64,000 nucleotides of DNA from JAKVBH01 sp049800955 (GCF_049800955.1 NZ_JBNAGA010000001.1:868001-932000), one strand, 5' to 3'. Positions 37,007 to 45,271 are shown, counted from the first letter of the stretch. Numbers and translations: made by a program. The notes: a model not told the origin generated them from the sequence alone.

Positions 37007-37103
37007 CACGGAAATGAAATTTTGCATGTGGCTTTTTGGTCCCTACCTTAGTTGCATCAATCTATTCCGCACAGATAAGCGGACCTGAAGGAGGCCAGTA
37101 CCC

Positions 37104-38591
37104 TTGAAACCTCAGAAACACCCCCAAGCATTCGTGGAGGCGCGCCCTGTCGAGGAGGCGTCGCGTCTGCGTTTGATGTGGATGGCAGGCATCTCGCTGA
37201 TGTTTGTCTTTGCCGCCGCGCTCGCGAGCACTGCGCGCGCTGCGCCGGAAAGCTTTGCTGAATTGGCTGAAACGATCAGCCCTTCGGTCGTGAATATCAC
37301 AACCTCGACAACGGTCGCCGGGCGCACCGGCCCGCAGGGCATCGTGCCGGAAGGCTCTCCCTTCGAGGACTTTTTCCGCGAATTTCAGGATCGTAACGGG
37401 CAGGGCAACCGGCCCCGCCGCTCCTCTGCGCTTGGCTCAGGCTTTGTGATCTCCGAGGACGGCTTCATCGTGACGAACAATCACGTCATTGAAGGCGCTG
37501 ATGAAATCCTGATCGAGTTTTTCGAAGGCTTCGAATTGCCCGCCGAATTGATCGGGACCGATCCCAACACCGATATCGCCCTGTTGAAGGTCGAGGCCGA
37601 TCGTCCTTTGAAGTTCGTCAACTTCGGGGACAGTGATACGGCGCGTGTCGGTGATTGGGTCATGGCCATGGGCAACCCGCTGGGGCAGGGCTTCTCTGTG
37701 TCGGCCGGGATTGTCTCGCAGCGGGGTCGCGCCCTGTCTGGCGCCTATGACGACTACATTCAGACGGATGCCGCCATCAACCGGGGCAACTCGGGTGGGC
37801 CGCTGTTCAACATGGATGGTGAGGTGATCGGTGTGAATACCGCGATCCTCTCGCCCAATGGCGGATCCATTGGCATCGGCTTCTCCATGGCGTCCAACGT
37901 CGTGACCCGCGTAATCGATCAGCTTCAAGAGTTCGGTGAAACGCGCCGCGGCTGGCTGGGTGTGCGCATTCAGGACGTCACGGACGAAATCGCGGAGGCG
38001 ATTGGTCTGGAGGAAGCCGCAGGTGCCTTGGTCACGGATGTCCCGCCGGGTCCGGGCCGCGAGGCCGGAATTGAGGCCGGTGATGTCATCATGACTTTTG
38101 ATGGCGTCGATGTCGCTGATACCCGTGGGCTCGTGCGCCAGGTTGGCGAAACGAATGTCGGCAAAACCGTGCGTGTCGTCGTGATGCGGGATGGTCAGAC
38201 ACAGACCATCGCAGTGACTTTGGGCCGTCGTGAGACCGCCGAAGCGGCTGTTCCTGCAGCACAGCCGGGCGATGCGCCGGACGTGCCTGAAGAGCTCGAA
38301 ACCCTTGGTATGACCTTGATGCCCGTGACCGATGAGCTGCGCGAGCAATTGGAGCTGTCTGCAGGGGCGGAAGGCCTTGTGGTCACGGATGTGGAGGAAA
38401 CCTCCGCCGCGTTTGAGAAAGGCCTGCGTGCTGGGGATCTCATCACCGAAGCCGGACAGGAAAAGGTGGCCGGGATCGAGGATTTCACCGCTCAGGTGGA
38501 CGCAGCGAAAGAGGCAGGACGCAAGTCGCTCCTGCTGCTGGTGCGCCGCGCCGGTGATCCCCGTTTTGTGGCGCTCTCGCTCGAAGAGTGA
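37104..38591 (+). CDS. Periplasmic serine endoprotease, Do/DegP family
   Basis: Periplasmic protein-quality protease. The start is TTG at 37104 with a perfect AAGGAGG (37088-37094) upstream. 495 residues: a short cytoplasmic segment, a signal/anchor (LMWMAGISLMFVFAAALAST), a trypsin-like domain with His in VTNNHVIEGAD, Asp in NTDIALLKVE and Ser in NRGNSGGPLF, and two C-terminal PDZ domains (about residues 275-365 and 400-490). It stands after hflK-hflC-DUF2065, a conserved envelope-proteolysis neighbourhood. Gene names degP, degQ and mucD are all used for this family. Confidence 0.95.
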   Translation: MKPQKHPQAFVEARPVEEASRLRLMWMAGISLMFVFAAALASTARAAPESFAELAETISPSVVNITTSTTVAGRTGPQGIVPEGSPFEDFFREFQDRNGQGNRPRRSSALGSGFVISEDGFIVTNNHVIEGADEILIEFFEGFELPAELIGTDPNTDIALLKVEADRPLKFVNFGDSDTARVGDWVMAMGNPLGQGFSVSAGIVSQRGRALSGAYDDYIQTDAAINRGNSGGPLFNMDGEVIGVNTAILSPNGGSIGIGFSMASNVVTRVIDQLQEFGETRRGWLGVRIQDVTDEIAEAIGLEEAAGALVTDVPPGPGREAGIEAGDVIMTFDGVDVADTRGLVRQVGETNVGKTVRVVVMRDGQTQTIAVTLGRRETAEAAVPAAQPGDAPDVPEELETLGMTLMPVTDELREQLELSAGAEGLVVTDVEETSAAFEKGLRAGDLITEAGQEKVAGIEDFTAQVDAAKEAGRKSLLLLVRRAGDPRFVALSLEE

Positions 38592-38613
38592 TGCAAGGCC
38601 CTACAGTCTAAAG

Positions 38614-38642
38614 AAAAGGCGCTCTTTTGAGCGCCTTTTTTC
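38614..38642. terminator. Bidirectional rho-independent terminator
   Basis: Perfect 11-bp stem AAAAGGCGCTC (38614-38624) / GAGCGCCTTTT (38629-38639), TTTT loop, T-run. It ends the protease gene and the convergent lipoprotein gene. Confidence 0.92.
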
Positions 38643-38661
38643 ATTGGTAGGAGAGGGTGGT

Positions 38662-39201
38662 TCAGTTCCAGACGGCGGGCGCCAGGCCAAATTCCCGCGC
38701 GGTCTCAATCGTCAAAAGCCCGGTCTCGCGGCCTTGGGTGCGTTGATAGAGGCGCAGGGCGGCATCTGTCTGAGGGTCAAACGTCCCGGTGATCTCATGC
38801 AGGTAAATCGCGCGAGCCTGTAGCGCGCGTTGCAGGGAGGCGATGAACTGTGGCGTCATTTCTGTTGCGCAAACGGTTTCGAAAATGATCTCACGGCGCG
38901 GCTCCACGATTTCCTGTCGGGTTTCGGTGGCGTAGCTCGCGGGGCGGATGATTTGCCCTGTCTCGTCATATTGGGCTGGAGAAACGATCACTTGCGCAGT
39001 CACGGTTTCAATCACGGCAGGCGTGACGTCCTGAGCCCAGCAGCTGTCGGCCGGCGCGCCTGGAGGAGGCGCGATACGTGATACCTCCAGCGCGGTGAAA
39101 CGGGCAGGCTCGTCGTAGTTCTGCATGCATCCTGACAGCACAAAGGCGCACGCGCTCAGGAAGAGCGGCACGGCAGGCTGTGGTCTGCGGCCTCTGGTCA
39201 T
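38662..39201 (-). CDS. Lipoprotein with peptidoglycan-binding-like C-terminus
   Basis: A 179-residue predicted lipoprotein. The N-terminus PLFLSACAFVLSGCMQNYD has a lipobox (LSGC), so it should be lipid-anchored at Cys25. A central region is beta-rich (IETVTAQVIVSPAQYDETG, with an ETRQEIVEPRREIIFETVC segment of the type seen in repeated outer-membrane lipoproteins). The last 60 residues, with ITGTFDPQTDAALRLYQRTQ, match a PG_binding_1 helix bundle. It probably tethers the envelope to peptidoglycan. Confidence 0.75.
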   Translation of the reverse strand: MTRGRRPQPAVPLFLSACAFVLSGCMQNYDEPARFTALEVSRIAPPPGAPADSCWAQDVTPAVIETVTAQVIVSPAQYDETGQIIRPASYATETRQEIVEPRREIIFETVCATEMTPQFIASLQRALQARAIYLHEITGTFDPQTDAALRLYQRTQGRETGLLTIETAREFGLAPAVWN

Positions 39202-39244
39202 GCTCGGTCACCTTTGCGGTGTCTGCCTCATTATTGAGACAAAC

Positions 39245-39661
39245 CTAGCGCGCAGCCGGGTCCGGGGGAAGCGCGGAGGGGGGCGCGTGGTGATTTGGCT
39301 CAAGAAGTGTGTCCAAAAGGTACGAAATGTCTTCGATTTTCTCAGCCAGCACGTGGATGACGCCGTTTTCCCGCTGAATGCGCCCCGTTACCCGCAAACA
39401 CCGCCCGGACACAACCGCCCGGCGAAACCTCTCGTAGAGTGCCCGCCAGACGACGATATTGATAACGCCGGTTTCATCTTCCAGCGTCAAGAAGATGACG
39501 CCCTTTGCTGTTCCGGGCCGCTGCCGAAGAATGACCAGCCCCGCCACGCTCACGCGCGCGCCATTGGGCGGGTGTACGAGCTGATGGGCTGTGGCGCAGG
39601 CGGGCGGGCGCGGCCAGGTGGGCGGGCCATCGCTCTGGGAGGGGGGCGTTATGATCTGCAT
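39245..39661 (-). CDS. Stand-alone OB-fold protein resembling the C-terminal domain of DnaE2
   Basis: The open frame starts at 39724, but the ATG at 39661 lies 2 bases after an SOS box and at the predicted transcription start, so it is preferred (138 residues). From about residue 30 it reads VHPPNGARVSVAGLVILRQR, then GTAKGVIFLTLEDETGVINI and VWRALYERFRRAVVSGRCLR. This closely follows the OB-fold domain at the C-terminus of the error-prone polymerase DnaE2 (ImuC). No polymerase core is encoded upstream: the region there is the divergent ferredoxin promoter. It is either a degraded dnaE2 remnant or a small SOS-induced OB protein in its own right. The frame is intact, which favours function. 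No Shine-Dalgarno is present. Confidence 0.7.
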   Translation of the reverse strand: MQIITPPSQSDGPPTWPRPPACATAHQLVHPPNGARVSVAGLVILRQRPGTAKGVIFLTLEDETGVINIVVWRALYERFRRAVVSGRCLRVTGRIQRENGVIHVLAEKIEDISYLLDTLLEPNHHAPPSALPPDPAAR

Positions 39662-39663
39662 GG

Positions 39664-39697
39664 GAACAAATATAGAACAAATCCGGGGGCTTGCAAA
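39664..39697 (-). promoter_or_regulatory. LexA (SOS) box overlapping a sigma-70 promoter
   Basis: On the minus strand 39678-39664 reads GTTC-TATATTT-GTTC, an exact match to the alphaproteobacterial LexA consensus GTTC-N7-GTTC. Its spacer contains a -10-like TATATT (39674-39669). A -35-like TTTGCA (39697-39692) lies 17 bp upstream. A start 7-8 bases after the -10 falls on the ATG at 39661, so the transcript would be leaderless. Box and -10 overlap as expected for LexA repression. The divergent ferredoxin gene starts 138 bp away. Confidence 0.75.
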
Positions 39698-39815
39698 CAC
39701 TTGTCCCGGGGGATCATCCCGCATGAAAGATCACCATCGGCCCTCGCAAAATGGGCTGGCGCGCCCTATCTGCCTTGGCTAGAAACGCTCGGAACACTTT
39801 TGCAGGAGAGCCTCC

Positions 39816-40139
39816 ATGGCCAAGATTACCTATATTGAGCACAATGGCACCAAACATGAAGTGGACGTGGCCAATGGCCTGACCGTCATGGAAGGCGCAC
39901 GTGACAATGGCATTCCCGGGATTGAGGCGGATTGTGGCGGGGCCTGCGCCTGCTCCACATGCCATGTCTATGTGGATCCCGCCTGGGTGGAGAAGCTGCC
40001 TGCGAAAGAAGACATGGAAGAAGACATGCTTGATTTCGCCTATGAGCCTGATCCCGCGCGGTCGCGGTTGACCTGCCAGCTCAAGGTTACTGATGCGCTG
40101 GATGGCCTTGTCGTGCAGATGCCCGAAAAGCAAATCTGA
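39816..40139 (+). CDS. 2Fe-2S ferredoxin (adrenodoxin type)
   Basis: Small electron carrier, 107 residues, adrenodoxin/ISC-type. The cluster cysteines are arranged C-x5-C-x2-C in DCGGACACSTCHVYV (about residues 38-52), with the fourth cysteine in RLTCQLKVT near 89. It starts MAKITYIEHNGTKHEVDV and has AGGAG upstream. In Rhodobacteraceae this type is often near Fe-S or P450 partners, but here neither is adjacent. It ends TGATG into the VCBS-repeat gene. Confidence 0.92.
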   Translation: MAKITYIEHNGTKHEVDVANGLTVMEGARDNGIPGIEADCGGACACSTCHVYVDPAWVEKLPAKEDMEEDMLDFAYEPDPARSRLTCQLKVTDALDGLVVQMPEKQI

Positions 40140-40939
40140 TGTCCTTGAGGCGCGGCGGGCAAATGCGGAAGGCCTTGCCTTTTCCCGGTAGGGCGCCGCG
40201 TTTTCTGTCGCGCGTTTGTCTGTCTCTGGCGCGCGGCGCGGTGGCAGGCGCTGTGCTCTTGGTGAGCGCCGCGCAGGCCGCTGAGATTACCGCCGCACGT
40301 TACGTGGGGCCCACAGAGCGCTATCCCCATGCGGTTCTGGGCGATGCGATTGAGCATGACACATTGCGCGTGACGCTCAGCGATGGCCGCGAGATCCGCG
40401 CGCGCTATCCCGACGTGCATGTTTTTGAAGATACCGCCCCGAGAGTGATCGATCTGGATGGCGATGGTGCACCGGAAGTCATCACGGTCGAAAGCCATGA
40501 GACGCGCGGTGCGCGTCTGGCGATCTGGGGGCTGCGCGCAGGGGAGCTGCGCCAGATTGCAGCGACACCGCATATCGGCACACGGTTTCGCTGGCTCGCG
40601 CCCACTGGCATCGGCGCTGCAGATCTCGATGGCGATGGGCGCATGGAGCTCGCGTATGTCGATCGTCCGCATCTGGCCAAGACCTTGCGGGTCTGGCGGT
40701 TCGAGCAAGACAAGCTCGCCGAGGTTGCCAGCCTGCCCGGTGTGACCAATCACCGGATCGGCGAGCGTGATATTGCGGGTGGCATCCGCGATTGCGGCGC
40801 AGCCCCCGAAATCATCGTGGCAGATGCCAACTGGCGCCGCCTCATGGCGGTGACGCTCACAGATGGCGCCCTCACGGCCCGTGACATTGGCCCACACCAG
40901 GGGCGCGGCAGCTTTTCTGAGGCGATGGGCTGTAAGTGA
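40139..40939 (+). CDS. Secreted FG-GAP / VCBS-type protein
   Basis: About 266 residues from the ATG overlapping the ferredoxin stop (or 258 from MRKALPF at 40163). An N-terminal signal segment (SLARGAVAGAVLLVSAAQAA) precedes two Asp-rich calcium-type motifs, VIDLDGDGAPEVITVES (about 102-118) and AADLDGDGRMELAYVDR (about 161-177), as in FG-GAP beta-propeller blades. With only two or three blades it is short for a full propeller. Periplasmic or outside, function unknown. The TGATG link to a cytoplasmic ferredoxin is odd. Confidence 0.72.
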   Translation: MSLRRGGQMRKALPFPGRAPRFLSRVCLSLARGAVAGAVLLVSAAQAAEITAARYVGPTERYPHAVLGDAIEHDTLRVTLSDGREIRARYPDVHVFEDTAPRVIDLDGDGAPEVITVESHETRGARLAIWGLRAGELRQIAATPHIGTRFRWLAPTGIGAADLDGDGRMELAYVDRPHLAKTLRVWRFEQDKLAEVASLPGVTNHRIGERDIAGGIRDCGAAPEIIVADANWRRLMAVTLTDGALTARDIGPHQGRGSFSEAMGCK

Positions 40940-41046
40940 TTCGCTTTTATCTGGCCTGAGCGCGAAAATTCCGCTACATTTCTGCAAAACACCCCGCGCC
41001 TTACGACGGGGACAGGCAGTGCAGGCAATCGAGTAGCAGGTTTCAA

Positions 41047-42213
41047 ATGACGGAAATGGTGTATGGTGCCGCGCCCTCGGGGGGCGGCGAGCCCATTTTG
41101 CCAAAGTGGTGGCGGACCATCGACAAGGTCACGCTCGGCTTTGTCTTGACCCTTTTTGCCATCGGCATCCTGCTGGGCCTTGCGGCTTCTCCGCCGCTGG
41201 CGTCCAAGAACGGATTTGAACCGTTCCATTATGTCTCGCGCCAATCGGTCTTTGGCGGGCTGGCGCTTCTGGCCATGATCCTGACCTCGATGATGTCACC
41301 AACGCTGGTGCGCCGCTTGGCGACGCTTGGCTTTCTCGTGGCTTTCGTGGCGCTCGCGCTTCTGCCTTTCTTTGGGACGGATTTTGGCAAGGGTGCCACG
41401 CGCTGGTATTCGCTGGGCTTTGCCTCAATCCAGCCGTCCGAATTCCTCAAGCCGGGATTTGTCATCGTGGCCGCGTGGATGCTGTCTGCCGCGCAAGAGA
41501 TCAATGGCCCGCCGGGGCGAATGTGGTCCTTCATGCTCTGTGTTTCCATCGTTTTGATGTTGGCCCTGCAGCCGGACTTCGGGCAGGCCTGCCTCGTGCT
41601 CTTTGGTTGGGGCGTGATGTATTTCATTGCGGGCGCGCCGATGCTTCTGCTGGTCGGTATTGCGGGGGCAGTCGTCCTGGCGGGGACAGTGGCTTATTCC
41701 AATTCCGAGCATTTCGCGCGCCGCATCGATGGCTTTCTGAACCCTGATGTCGATCCGACGACCCAGCTGGGTTACGCCACCAACGCTATTCGCGAAGGTG
41801 GGTTCTTTGGCGTAGGCGTGGGTGAGGGGCAGGTGAAATGGTCGCTCCCGGATGCGCATACCGACTTCATCATTGCGGTTGCAGCCGAGGAATATGGTCT
41901 CATTCTCGTACTGGTCATTATCGCGCTTTACGCGGGGATTGCGGTCAGCTCCTTCACGCGCTTGATGCGGGAGCGTGATCCGTTCATTCGCCTCGCGGGC
42001 ACAGGTCTCGTGGCGATGTTTGCGGTTCAGGCGATGATCAACATGGGTGTTGCGGTGCGCCTGCTGCCCGCAAAGGGCATGACGCTGCCCTTCATTTCCT
42101 ATGGCGGCTCCTCCGTGATTGCGACGGGGATTGCCGTTGGCATGCTGCTGGCCTTCACACGCACACGCCCGCAAGGCGAGATCGGAGATCTCTTGCGAGG
42201 GCGGCGGTCATGA
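41047..42213 (+). CDS. ftsW: Peptidoglycan glycosyltransferase FtsW
   Basis: SEDS-family septal peptidoglycan polymerase. 388 residues, about ten membrane helices. The signature near the end (AVRLLPAKGMTLPFISYGGSS) is intact, as is the catalytic-loop segment FGVGVGEGQVKWSLPDAHTD. It opens the division/cell-wall gene block of this window, with overlapping starts into murG. The usual upstream partner murD is not here: a VCBS-type gene and a ferredoxin precede it, so the dcw cluster appears to be split at this point. Confidence 0.96.
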   Translation: MTEMVYGAAPSGGGEPILPKWWRTIDKVTLGFVLTLFAIGILLGLAASPPLASKNGFEPFHYVSRQSVFGGLALLAMILTSMMSPTLVRRLATLGFLVAFVALALLPFFGTDFGKGATRWYSLGFASIQPSEFLKPGFVIVAAWMLSAAQEINGPPGRMWSFMLCVSIVLMLALQPDFGQACLVLFGWGVMYFIAGAPMLLLVGIAGAVVLAGTVAYSNSEHFARRIDGFLNPDVDPTTQLGYATNAIREGGFFGVGVGEGQVKWSLPDAHTDFIIAVAAEEYGLILVLVIIALYAGIAVSSFTRLMRERDPFIRLAGTGLVAMFAVQAMINMGVAVRLLPAKGMTLPFISYGGSSVIATGIAVGMLLAFTRTRPQGEIGDLLRGRRS

Positions 42214-43310
42214 CGCGGCCACTCCTCATCATTGCGGCGGGCGGAACGGGCGGGCATATGTTTCCCGCCCAATCGCTTGCCGAGGAGATGCTGGCGCGAG
42301 GCTGGCGGGTCAAGCTGTCGACCGATGCGCGCGGCGCGCGCTACACGGGCAACTTCCCTGACGCCGTCGAGATTGTGCAACTGGCCTCGGCCACATTTGC
42401 GCGCGGTGGGCTCATGGCGAAGCTGGCTGTGCCATTTCGCATTGGAGCGGGTGTGGCGTCTGCCGTGGGCGCGATGCTGCGTGACAAACCCGCCTGCGTT
42501 GCAGGCTTTGGGGGCTATCCGTCGATCCCGGCGATCGCGGCCAGTTGGCTTTTGCGGATACCGCGCCTCATTCATGAGCAAAACGGCGTTTTGGGCCGGG
42601 TGAACACACTTTTCGCAAAGCGGGTGGAGGCAGTGGCCTGTGGTATCTGGCCGACTGCGTTGCCCGAGGGCGTCGAGGGCATTTACGTGGGCAATCCCGT
42701 GCGGGGGGCCGTGCTTGAACGAGCCGCAGCGCCTTACATCCAGCCCGGCGATTACCCGATGCAGGTTCTCGTGATTGGTGGCAGCCAAGGCGCGCGCATC
42801 CTGTCGGATGTCGTCCCGCCTGCAATTGCAGCCCTGCCGCTTGAGATGCTGTCCAATCTGCGCGTGTCGCATCAGGCCCGGGACGAAGACGGCGAACGGG
42901 TAAGTGCGTATTACGCCGAGCAGGCCATCAACGCGGATGTCCAGCCGTTCTTTGAGGATGTGCCGCGCCGTATGAGCGAGGCGCAATTGGTCATCTCGCG
43001 CTCAGGGGCGTCTTCCGTAGCTGACATCACCTTGATTGGCCGTCCCTCGATCCTTGTGCCCTATGCGGCAGCAGCGGGCGACCACCAGAGCGCGAATGCG
43101 CGCGGGCTGGCAGAGGCGGGTGCGGCCATTGTCATCCCGGAAAGCCAGCTCACGCCTGAGACGTTGAGCGCACAGATACACACCATCCTCAGCCAACCCG
43201 CAGGCGCGTTGCAGATGAGCCAGGCCGCGCTGACGCTGGCGCGCCCTGATGCCGCGCGCGATCTTGCGGATCTGGTTGAGGGATTGAGCACAAGAGGACA
43301 CGCCGCATGA
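42210..43310 (+). CDS. murG: UDP-GlcNAc:lipid I transferase MurG
   Basis: Adds GlcNAc to lipid I to make lipid II on the cytoplasmic face of the membrane. 366 residues, GT-B fold: IAAGGTGGHMFPAQSLAEEM at the N-terminus (donor/acceptor loop), FGGYPSIPA (membrane-side acceptor site), VIGGSQGARILS and SRSGASSVADITLIGRPSI in the C-terminal domain. Overlaps ftsW and murC by four bases each, so it is part of a coupled run. Confidence 0.97.
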   Translation: MTRPLLIIAAGGTGGHMFPAQSLAEEMLARGWRVKLSTDARGARYTGNFPDAVEIVQLASATFARGGLMAKLAVPFRIGAGVASAVGAMLRDKPACVAGFGGYPSIPAIAASWLLRIPRLIHEQNGVLGRVNTLFAKRVEAVACGIWPTALPEGVEGIYVGNPVRGAVLERAAAPYIQPGDYPMQVLVIGGSQGARILSDVVPPAIAALPLEMLSNLRVSHQARDEDGERVSAYYAEQAINADVQPFFEDVPRRMSEAQLVISRSGASSVADITLIGRPSILVPYAAAAGDHQSANARGLAEAGAAIVIPESQLTPETLSAQIHTILSQPAGALQMSQAALTLARPDAARDLADLVEGLSTRGHAA

Positions 43311-44704
43311 ATGCCGCCACCAAACTGCCCGGGGACGTGGGCCCAATTCATTTTGTTGGCATTGGCGGCATTGGCATGTCCGGCATTGCGGAAGTGTTGC
43401 TGAACCTCGGCTATGTCGTGCAGGGGTCGGACCTGAAACGCTCAAAGATCACCGACCGGTTGGAAAAACTGGGCGCACATATCTTCGAGGGACAGCGGGG
43501 CGAAAATCTTGCCGATGCTGAAGTGGTCGTCATCTCCTCGGCGATCAAACGCGGCAACCCAGAGCTCGATGAGGCGCGCGCCAAGGGTCTGCCCGTTGTA
43601 CGACGCGCAGAGATGCTGGCCGAGCTCATGCGGCTCAAATCCAATATCGCGATTGCGGGAACCCACGGCAAAACCACGACGACAACGATGATGGCCGAGC
43701 TCATGGTCGCAGGCGGGTTTGACCCGACTGTCGTCAATGGTGGGATCATCCATGCCTACGGCTCAAATGCCCGCATGGGGCAGGGCGAGTGGATGGTTGT
43801 GGAGGCCGATGAGAGCGACGGCACCTTCAACCGGCTGCCCGCGACCATCGCCATCGTCACGAATATTGACCCCGAGCATATGGAGCATTGGGGCACCGAA
43901 GAGGCCCTGCATCAGGGCTTTCTGGATTTTGTCTCCAACATCCCCTTCTACGGGCTGGCGGTGTGTTGCACCGATGATACCGATGTTCAGACCTTGGTGG
44001 GCAAGATCACGGACCGCCGGATCGTCACCTATGGCTTCAATGCGCAAGCCGATGTGCGCGCCGTGAACCTGACCTATGAGAAGGGCGTGGCCCATTTTGA
44101 TATCGCCTTGCAGGGCGAAGACCGGGTCATCGAAGGATGCACTTTGCCGATGCCCGGGGATCACAACGTCTCCAACGCGCTCTCGGCAGTGGCGGTATGC
44201 CGTCACCTTGGGATGCGCAGCGAAGAGATCCGTCAGGCGCTGGCGAAGTTCGGCGGTGTTAACCGAAGGTTTACCCGTGTGGGCGACGCACGTGGCGTGA
44301 CAGTGATCGACGATTATGGACACCACCCGGTGGAAATATCCGCTGTGCTGAAAGCGGCGCGGCAGGCCTCTGAGGGTCGTGTTATCGCTGTGCATCAGCC
44401 GCATCGGTATTCCCGGCTCAGTCATCATTTCGAGGATTTCTGCACCTGCTTCAATGAAGCAGACGTCGTGGCAATTGCCGAAGTGTTTGCGGCGGGCGAA
44501 GAGCCGATCCCGGGGGCGTCTCGTGATGATCTGGTCGCGGGGCTGATCGGGCACGGGCACCGGCATGCCCGGGCCATTGTGGACGAGGATGATCTGGAAC
44601 GGCTGGTCCGCGAACAGGCGCGGCCGGGAGATATGGTGGTGTGTCTGGGTGCGGGAACGATCTCGGCCTGGGCTTACGGGTTGGTCGAGAGACTGACAGC
44701 TTGA
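43307..44704 (+). CDS. murC: UDP-N-acetylmuramate-L-alanine ligase MurC
   Basis: First of the Mur ligases, adding L-Ala to UDP-MurNAc. 465 residues. The N-terminal domain has FVGIGGIGMSGIAEVL, the P-loop is GTHGKTTTTTMMAEL near residue 117, and the carbamate-lysine and magnesium region follows (VEADESDGTFNRLPATIAIV). The C-terminal domain carries TVIDDYGHHPVEISAVL. Coupled to murG. A 49-bp gap follows, then two small membrane ORFs. Confidence 0.97.
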   Translation: MNAATKLPGDVGPIHFVGIGGIGMSGIAEVLLNLGYVVQGSDLKRSKITDRLEKLGAHIFEGQRGENLADAEVVVISSAIKRGNPELDEARAKGLPVVRRAEMLAELMRLKSNIAIAGTHGKTTTTTMMAELMVAGGFDPTVVNGGIIHAYGSNARMGQGEWMVVEADESDGTFNRLPATIAIVTNIDPEHMEHWGTEEALHQGFLDFVSNIPFYGLAVCCTDDTDVQTLVGKITDRRIVTYGFNAQADVRAVNLTYEKGVAHFDIALQGEDRVIEGCTLPMPGDHNVSNALSAVAVCRHLGMRSEEIRQALAKFGGVNRRFTRVGDARGVTVIDDYGHHPVEISAVLKAARQASEGRVIAVHQPHRYSRLSHHFEDFCTCFNEADVVAIAEVFAAGEEPIPGASRDDLVAGLIGHGHRHARAIVDEDDLERLVREQARPGDMVVCLGAGTISAWAYGLVERLTA

Positions 44705-44753
44705 GTCACCGGCGCGACAGACGCCGGGGCGCTATCGAGGAAAGGCAGAACAC

Positions 44754-45020
44754 ATGACACTTTCGATTTTCTTTTTCGTGCTCTTCGGCGCATCGGGGCT
44801 CTATGCGGGCCTCAAGGGGCAGCGCAATATCGAGCTGTGGTTGGTTATCCCGCCGGTCCTGCTGGCTGTGGCGCTTGCGATCTGGCGCTACCTGAGCGGT
44901 GATCTGGCGTTGGGTCTGATCCTGTCGGGGATGCTGACGATCTTTGCAGCCTCTGCGGCAGGCTCACTTGTGGGCTTGGGGCTGGGACGCTTGGTCGCGC
45001 CGCGTGGTCGGACGCAATGA
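44754..45020 (+). CDS. Small membrane protein in mur cluster, unknown function
   Basis: An 88-residue protein with about three membrane helices: LSIFFFVLFGASGLYAGL, LWLVIPPVLLAVALAIWRY and ILSGMLTIFAASAAGSLVGL. A basic C-terminus (LVAPRGRTQ) follows. It is inserted between murC and murB with another small membrane ORF overlapping its end by four bases. I do not know the family name. The location suggests a role at the membrane step of peptidoglycan synthesis, as inference only. Confidence 0.7.
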   Translation: MTLSIFFFVLFGASGLYAGLKGQRNIELWLVIPPVLLAVALAIWRYLSGDLALGLILSGMLTIFAASAAGSLVGLGLGRLVAPRGRTQ

Positions 45021-45271
45021 CGGCATCGCTGACCCTTGCCTGCGCCTGGGCGCTTGCGGCCAATCTGGTTGCGATGCTGCCGTCGCGTGACAACCATTGG
45101 ACATGGGCCTACGTGCTCATCGCGATTGGTGTGCCTATTTTGGGCTTTGTCACTTGGCAGCACGGGCCTTGGGTTGGCTTGTTTGTCATGCTCGCGGGCA
45201 TGAGCCTCTTGCGCTGGCCGGTGATTTATTTATGGCGTTGGATCAAGGGGCGCGCGGGAGCGGGGGGCTAG
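45017..45271 (+). CDS. DUF2484 family small membrane protein
   Basis: An 84-residue membrane protein with three helices (LTLACAWALAANLVAML, TWAYVLIAIGVPILGFVTW and GLFVMLAGMSLLRWPVIYLW). The WALAANLVAMLPSRDNHW segment is the DUF2484 hallmark. Overlaps the preceding small membrane ORF by four bases. Its TAG stop is inside a 16-bp GC palindrome that begins the intergenic repeat at 45262. Confidence 0.78.
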   Translation: MTASLTLACAWALAANLVAMLPSRDNHWTWAYVLIAIGVPILGFVTWQHGPWVGLFVMLAGMSLLRWPVIYLWRWIKGRAGAGG

